9,862 nt of DNA from contig DFXX01000063.1 of NCBI GenBank assembly GCA_002381765.1, positions 24,837 through 34,698 of the forward strand, in the 5' to 3' direction. The notes beneath the pieces are model-generated. The model was not told where the DNA came from and did no database searches. It saw only the letters and a program-made list of their open reading frames with translations. The translations under genes were made by a program, and so were the position numbers. This DNA is from Bacteriovoracaceae bacterium UBA4097 (GTDB lineage Bacteria; Bdellovibrionota; Bacteriovoracia; Bacteriovoracales; Bacteriovoracaceae). Shown piece after piece: positions 6,254 through 9,862 of the stretch (its first letter is position 1; each line of letters begins with the position of its first letter).

Positions 6254-6329
6254 TGGTGGGCGTTGAGGGGATCGAACCCCCGACATCTACCTTGTAAGGG
6301 TAGCGCTCTCCCAGCTGAGCTAAACGCCC
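6254..6329 (-). tRNA. tRNA-Val (anticodon UAC)
   Basis: The minus strand folds into a complete 76-nt cloverleaf. The acceptor GGGCGTT pairs with AACGCCC, the D arm is GCTC/GAGC with loop AGCTGGGA, the anticodon arm is CTACC/GGTAG with loop CTTACAA (anticodon TAC, valine GTA codons), and the T arm is GGGGG/CCCTC with TTCGATC. The discriminator is A and the CCA end is encoded. It stands alone, not in a tRNA cluster, 105 bp downstream of lon on the same strand but with its own promoter. Confidence 0.97.
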
Positions 6330-6351
6330 ATCTTGCTTGAAATGAGAACCC

Positions 6352-6380
6352 ATATTAGAGAGACAATGAATTTTTGTCAA
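6352..6380 (-). promoter_or_regulatory. Sigma-70-type promoter of tRNA-Val
   Basis: The minus strand has a perfect -35 TTGACA (6375-6380), a 17-bp spacer and -10 TAATAT (6352-6357). Transcription would begin near 6345, giving a short 5' leader before the tRNA 5' end at 6329. The -35 box directly abuts the T-tract of the lon terminator. Confidence 0.8.
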
Positions 6381-6410
6381 ATAAAAAAGGCCCGGAATAA
6401 ACCGGGCCTT
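6381..6410 (-). terminator. Intrinsic terminator of lon
   Basis: A perfect 9-bp inverted repeat, AAGGCCCGG (6387-6395) and CCGGGCCTT (6402-6410), encloses a 6-base loop. On the minus strand it is followed by TTTTTTAT. It lies 24 bp past the lon stop codon. Confidence 0.92.
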
Positions 6411-6434
6411 GAAAAAAAATTGAAAATATAAGTC

Positions 6435-8843
6435 TTAGTTAGCTACTTCTAAATTTGCATCACCATCAAGAACTTTAAGAGCACGTGCCTTCATAAATTC
6501 CTCTGGTTTAGACAAGTTAAGTGCCACTCTTAGAACTTCCTCAACCTCTGAGACAGGGCGAACATCGATACCAGCTTTGATTTCATCAGGAATCTTGGCC
6601 AGATCTTTTCTGTTCTTCTCCGGGATGATCACGATGGTAATTCCGGATTGCTTAGCGGCCAGGATTTTCTCCTTAAGACCACCAATTGGAAGTACGCGAC
6701 CTCTAAGAGTTACCTCACCTGTCATGGCCACATCCTGACGAACAGGAATATTAGCGATGGCTGAAGTAAGAGCCGTTACCATGGTCACACCAGCAGAAGG
6801 ACCATCTTTCGGAGTCGCTCCTTCAGGAACGTGAATATGAATATCATTCTTCGAGTACCACTCATGATCCACACCAAGTCTGTTGGAGATAGATCTTACA
6901 TATGAAAGAGCTGCCTTCGCCGACTCTTGCATGACCTCCCCTAGCTTACCAGTCACCTGAATCTTGCCATTACCCGGAACAGTTACAACTTCAATATGAA
7001 GAAGCTCACCACCCACAGATGTCCAAGCAAGACCGTTAACTAGGCCCACTTGAGGCTGAAGTTCAATAGAAGTGCGATCGAATTTAACCGGTCCTAAGTA
7101 CTTCTCAAGGTTTTTCTCATCGATCTTGAACTTACGACCTTCTTTAATATCTTCTGTCACTACTTCGGTCGCAATCTTACGAGAAATGGTGTTCATCAAG
7201 CGCTCAAGCTCACGAACTCCGGCTTCCTTAGTATATCCACGAACAATATTAGTGAAGATCTTATCTGATACAGAAACCGGATAATTCTGAAGTCCATGAG
7301 ACTCCACTGCTTTTGGAAGAAGATACTTCTTCGCAATTTGCATTTTTTCATCTGGAGTGTAACCAGCAATATGGATAATTTCCATACGATCTCTAAGTGG
7401 TCCCGGGATTGCTCCCAGATCATTAGCTGTCATGATGAACATAACTTTAGAGAGATCATACTCACACTCGATGTAATGGTCTCCGAATGTCTTATTCTGA
7501 CCCGGATCCAATACCTCAAGCATGGCAGCTCCTGGGTCACCTCGAAAATCAGAACTCATCTTATCGATCTCATCGAGAAGGATAACAGGGTTTGAAGTGC
7601 CGGCCTTCTTAAGAGCATGTATGATTTTTCCTGGCATCGCACCAACATAAGTACGACGATGTCCACGAATCTCAGCTTCATCACGTACACCACCTAGGGA
7701 GATACGAACAAACTTACGACCAAGGGACTCAGCTAAAGATTTAGCAATCGATGTTTTACCTACTCCTGGAGGACCTGCTAAACACAGAAGTGTTCCGCGA
7801 GTATCGTCTTTAACCAGAGCACGCACCGATAAATATTCTACGATACGTTCTTTAACATCATTTAGTCCGTAATGATCGTTATCAAGAATCTCGCGCGCCT
7901 TAGCAACTGAGTTATCATCCTTAGTGAATTCATCCCAAGGAAGTGAAATCATCCAGTCAAGGTAGTTACGAACAACCGCCGATTCGGCAGACATTGGTGA
8001 CATTGACTTGAGTTTTCTCAACTCTTTATTGGCCTTATCACGGGCCTCTTCTGGCATTTTCTTAGCGCGAAGTTTTTCTTCCATCTCAGCAACATCAGAT
8101 TTTTCATCCTTATTACCAAGTTCTTTCTGAATGGCCTTCATCTGCTCATTCAAATAGTACTCTTTCTGAGATTTTTCCATCTGTGTCTTCACACGAGAAC
8201 GGATACGCTTTTCAACATTGATGATTTCAATCTCACCCTGCATCTTCTCAAGCAGAAGCTGCAAACGAGTATCAACGTTTACTGCGTTTAGAATCTCCTG
8301 CTTCTCAGGGATCTTCATCGTTAAATGGGCAACGATGATATCGGCCAGGCGGCTTGGATCCGTGATAGAAGAAATACTCATTAAGAGTTCTGGTGGAATT
8401 CGCTTATTAAGCTTCACGTACTGCTCAAAGATGCTCTTCACTGATCGCATAGAAGCTTCAACTTCTACATCGCTTTCAATGACATCTGCACACTTTTCAA
8501 CATCAGAGTAGTAGCCATCATTCTCACAACGGAAGTTTTTAATCTTAGCGCGGTATTTACCTTCGATAAGCACCTTCACGGTATTATCTGGCAATCGAAG
8601 CATCTGAATAATGCTTACTACCGTTCCAATGTCATAAACATCTTCACGTTCTGGATTCAGAACTGAGGCATCCTTCTGTGTGACGAGGAAGAGCTCGTTT
8701 CCGTTCTTAGCTGCCTTCTCCAATGCGGAGATAGACTTCTCTCTACCTACGAAGAGTGGCACAACCATGTGAGGAAAGATAATTACATCTCGTAACGGAA
8801 GGAGAGGGAAGTTATTAACAGCTTCGGACTTTTTATCGGACAT
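6435..8843 (-). CDS. lon: ATP-dependent Lon protease
   Basis: An 802-residue LonA protease, close to the 784 of E. coli. It degrades misfolded and regulatory proteins in the cytoplasm as a hexamer. The N-terminal substrate-binding LON domain begins at FPLLPLRDVIIFPHMVVPL (about 12-30) and is followed by a helical coiled region (about 200-270). The AAA+ module has Walker A GPPGVGKT (357-364) and Walker B ILLDEID (D424, E425). The C-terminal protease domain has catalytic Ser683 in KDGPSAG and Lys726 in GGLKEKI, 43 residues apart as in E. coli (S679/K722). The frame is open to 8882, but ATG at 8843 is chosen because AGGAGG lies four bases upstream and the upstream candidate has no ribosome site. 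It has its own leader after the clpX terminator and its own terminator, so it is probably monocistronic. All key residues are intact. Confidence 0.98.
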   Translation of the reverse strand: MSDKKSEAVNNFPLLPLRDVIIFPHMVVPLFVGREKSISALEKAAKNGNELFLVTQKDASVLNPEREDVYDIGTVVSIIQMLRLPDNTVKVLIEGKYRAKIKNFRCENDGYYSDVEKCADVIESDVEVEASMRSVKSIFEQYVKLNKRIPPELLMSISSITDPSRLADIIVAHLTMKIPEKQEILNAVNVDTRLQLLLEKMQGEIEIINVEKRIRSRVKTQMEKSQKEYYLNEQMKAIQKELGNKDEKSDVAEMEEKLRAKKMPEEARDKANKELRKLKSMSPMSAESAVVRNYLDWMISLPWDEFTKDDNSVAKAREILDNDHYGLNDVKERIVEYLSVRALVKDDTRGTLLCLAGPPGVGKTSIAKSLAESLGRKFVRISLGGVRDEAEIRGHRRTYVGAMPGKIIHALKKAGTSNPVILLDEIDKMSSDFRGDPGAAMLEVLDPGQNKTFGDHYIECEYDLSKVMFIMTANDLGAIPGPLRDRMEIIHIAGYTPDEKMQIAKKYLLPKAVESHGLQNYPVSVSDKIFTNIVRGYTKEAGVRELERLMNTISRKIATEVVTEDIKEGRKFKIDEKNLEKYLGPVKFDRTSIELQPQVGLVNGLAWTSVGGELLHIEVVTVPGNGKIQVTGKLGEVMQESAKAALSYVRSISNRLGVDHEWYSKNDIHIHVPEGATPKDGPSAGVTMVTALTSAIANIPVRQDVAMTGEVTLRGRVLPIGGLKEKILAAKQSGITIVIIPEKNRKDLAKIPDEIKAGIDVRPVSEVEEVLRVALNLSKPEEFMKARALKVLDGDANLEVAN

Positions 8844-8855
8844 AGCACCTCCTGC
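8844..8855 (-). promoter_or_regulatory. Strong Shine-Dalgarno of lon
   Basis: AGGAGG lies four bases before ATG at 8843 on the minus strand. It sets the Lon start thirteen codons inside the longest open frame. Confidence 0.75.
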
Positions 8856-8876
8856 GCTCTTCGTCTCAAATACTAA

Positions 8877-8890
8877 CCTCATTCATGAGG
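8877..8890. promoter_or_regulatory. Palindrome in the lon leader, candidate operator
   Basis: CCTCAT-TC-ATGAGG is a perfect inverted repeat with 6-bp arms, 34-47 bp upstream of the lon start. A further dyad, ATTCATG (8881-8887) with CATGAAT (8910-8916), flanks AT-rich -10-like sequence. It does not match CIRCE (TTAGCACTC-N9-GAGTGCTAA) or the HspR HAIR element. A regulatory role is inferred only from position and symmetry. Confidence 0.35.
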
Positions 8891-8932
8891 CTTCTATAAA
8901 ATAGTATCCCATGAATTTAAGAATCGAATACC

Positions 8933-8964
8933 AAAAAAAAAGGCCGGGAGTTTTTTTCCCGGCC
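8933..8964 (-). terminator. Intrinsic terminator of clpX
   Basis: GGCCGGGA (8942-8949) pairs with TCCCGGCC (8957-8964) around a 7-base loop, and on the minus strand nine T residues follow (8933-8941). It sits 64 bp past the clpX stop and separates clpX from lon. Confidence 0.93.
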
Positions 8965-9028
8965 CGACTAAAATTGAATGTTTTTCTTTAAGACTTTGTT
9001 ATTTAGTCTGTAAGATTTTCCGAGTAAT

Positions 9029-9862
9029 CTAAGACGCATTCTCGATTTTCTTGGCCGCTTTGGCCCCGGCCTTGCTTTCCGGCTTCTTCTTACGATCGCC
9101 CTCTTCTAGCACCGGCTTACCTTGACCTAAAATCGCTTCCTTAGTGATGATACACTTAGCAACTTTTTCATTGCCTGGAAGGTCATACATCACATCCAGC
9201 ATCACTTGCTCAAGAATAGCGCGCAGTCCTCGTGCTCCGGTCTTTCGGTTAAGGGCAGTTTTTGCCACTTCGGTAATGGCATCCGGAGTAAATTCCAGAT
9301 CAATTCCGTCGAAGTCAAAAAGCTTTTGGTATTGCTTAATCACAGCATTTTTTGGCTCGGTGAGAATCGATACCAAGGCCGCTTCATCGAGCTCTTCCAG
9401 CATCGCTGTTACAGGAAGTCGTCCGATAAATTCAGGAATAAGACCAAATCTCACTAAATCTTCCGGCTCGATAGCACCCAGAGTCTCTAGATGAGTTTTT
9501 TCTTTCTTCTCGGTATTATTTGAAGTTAACCCCACCGATTTAGATTTAGTCATTCTCTTTTCAATGATCTTATCCAATCCAACAAAGGCACCGGCACAGA
9601 TAAAGAGAATATTTCTGGTATCAACCTGAATATATTCCTGCTGGGGATGCTTACGTCCGCCCTTAGGTGGAACATTGGCAACCGAACCTTCAACCAGTTT
9701 TAAGAGGGCCTGCTGTACACCTTCACCTGATACATCGCGAGTGATAGAAGGATTTTCAGATTTACGGGCAATCTTATCGATTTCATCCACGTAAATGATA
9801 CCACGTTGAGCACGCTCAACATCGAAGTCACAGTTTTGCAGAAGCGAGAGAATCACGTTCTC
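9029..9862 (-). CDS. clpX: ClpX, ATPase subunit of the ClpXP protease (5' part outside window)
   Basis: The C-terminal 277 residues of ClpX, the AAA+ unfoldase that feeds substrates to ClpP. The frame continues through the window edge; codons for Glu-Asn precede the Val (GTG) at 9856, which is internal and not a start. Visible are Walker B IIYVDEIDKI (D26/E27 of the fragment), the SITRDVSGEGVQQALLKL block, the RKH pore loop in GGRKHPQQ, FGLIPEFIGRLPV with the arginine finger and the sensor-2 motif KTGARGLR. The N-terminal zinc-binding domain, Walker A and GYVG pore loop lie just beyond the window. The C-terminus carries a Lys/Ala-rich tail of about 20 residues after the usual end of the family. 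It is upstream of lon on the same strand but ends in its own terminator. ClpP, often next to clpX, would lie outside. Confidence 0.97.
   Translation of the reverse strand, partial: ENVILSLLQNCDFDVERAQRGIIYVDEIDKIARKSENPSITRDVSGEGVQQALLKLVEGSVANVPPKGGRKHPQQEYIQVDTRNILFICAGAFVGLDKIIEKRMTKSKSVGLTSNNTEKKEKTHLETLGAIEPEDLVRFGLIPEFIGRLPVTAMLEELDEAALVSILTEPKNAVIKQYQKLFDFDGIDLEFTPDAITEVAKTALNRKTGARGLRAILEQVMLDVMYDLPGNEKVAKCIITKEAILGQGKPVLEEGDRKKKPESKAGAKAAKKIENAS

Noticed and set aside
6435..8843. Short open frames opposite or shifted within lon (for example 7072-7284, 7296-7595, 8218-8511)
   Set aside because: Shadows of the conserved Lon frame; no motifs, ribosome sites or independent support.
8844..8882. 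Upstream Lon start at 8882
   Set aside because: No ribosome site precedes it, the ATG lies in the leader palindrome, and ATG at 8843 has AGGAGG.
8966..9008. GACTAAA...TTTAGTC inverted repeat between clpX stop and terminator
   Set aside because: Seven-bp AT-rich arms with a 29-base loop; likely chance, and the real terminator follows at 8933-8964.
9854..9856. GTG at 9856 as a ClpX start
   Set aside because: The frame stays open to the window edge with residues matching the ClpX core; this Val is internal.

Overview
The window is a compact, moderately AT-rich bacterial chromosome segment. It is Gram-negative: there is a lipoprotein signal peptide, and a signal-peptide-bearing protein that ends like an outer-membrane beta-barrel. 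Housekeeping Lon and ClpX look proteobacterial in the broad sense. Gene style and content would fit a Bdellovibrionota/Bacteriovorax-like or other 'deltaproteobacterial' lineage, but that placement is inference and could not be tested here. No mobile element, CRISPR array or phage gene is visible.

Region 1 (1-6005) holds seven protein genes whose strand alternates perfectly: a glyoxalase II-like metallo-hydrolase (-, cut by the window edge), an M48/Ste24-type membrane metalloprotease (+), a monoacylglycerol lipase/lysophospholipase-like hydrolase (-), a small zinc-ribbon-like protein (+), an unrecognised lipoprotein (-), a putative outer-membrane barrel (+) and an OmpR/PhoB-family response regulator (-). 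Packing is extreme. The first two genes have start codons one base apart, and the three convergent pairs overlap at their 3' ends by 36, 12 and 4 bp, leaving no room for intrinsic terminators between them. At least two plus-strand genes have a -10 box exactly six bases before ATG and no Shine-Dalgarno sequence, which suggests leaderless transcripts.

Region 2 (6006-6253) is AT-rich and non-coding. Next to the response regulator it carries four CTTAAG-containing direct repeats with an exact 11-bp period. That is the spacing used by OmpR/PhoB-type regulators, and the last copy falls in the -35 position of the regulator's likely promoter, so autoregulation is the simplest reading.

Region 3 (6254-9862, all minus strand) is housekeeping: the 3' part of clpX with its terminator, then lon with its own leader, Shine-Dalgarno and terminator, then a single tRNA-Val(UAC) driven by a TTGACA promoter whose -35 box abuts the T-tract of the lon terminator. 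ClpX and Lon are ATP-dependent proteolysis factors commonly found side by side; terminators show that here they are mostly separate transcription units.

The accessory half is envelope-flavoured (membrane protease, lipid hydrolase, lipoprotein, barrel protein, regulator). No single pathway can be assembled from it. The most notable signals are regulatory: the 11-bp repeat array and the leaderless promoter geometry.
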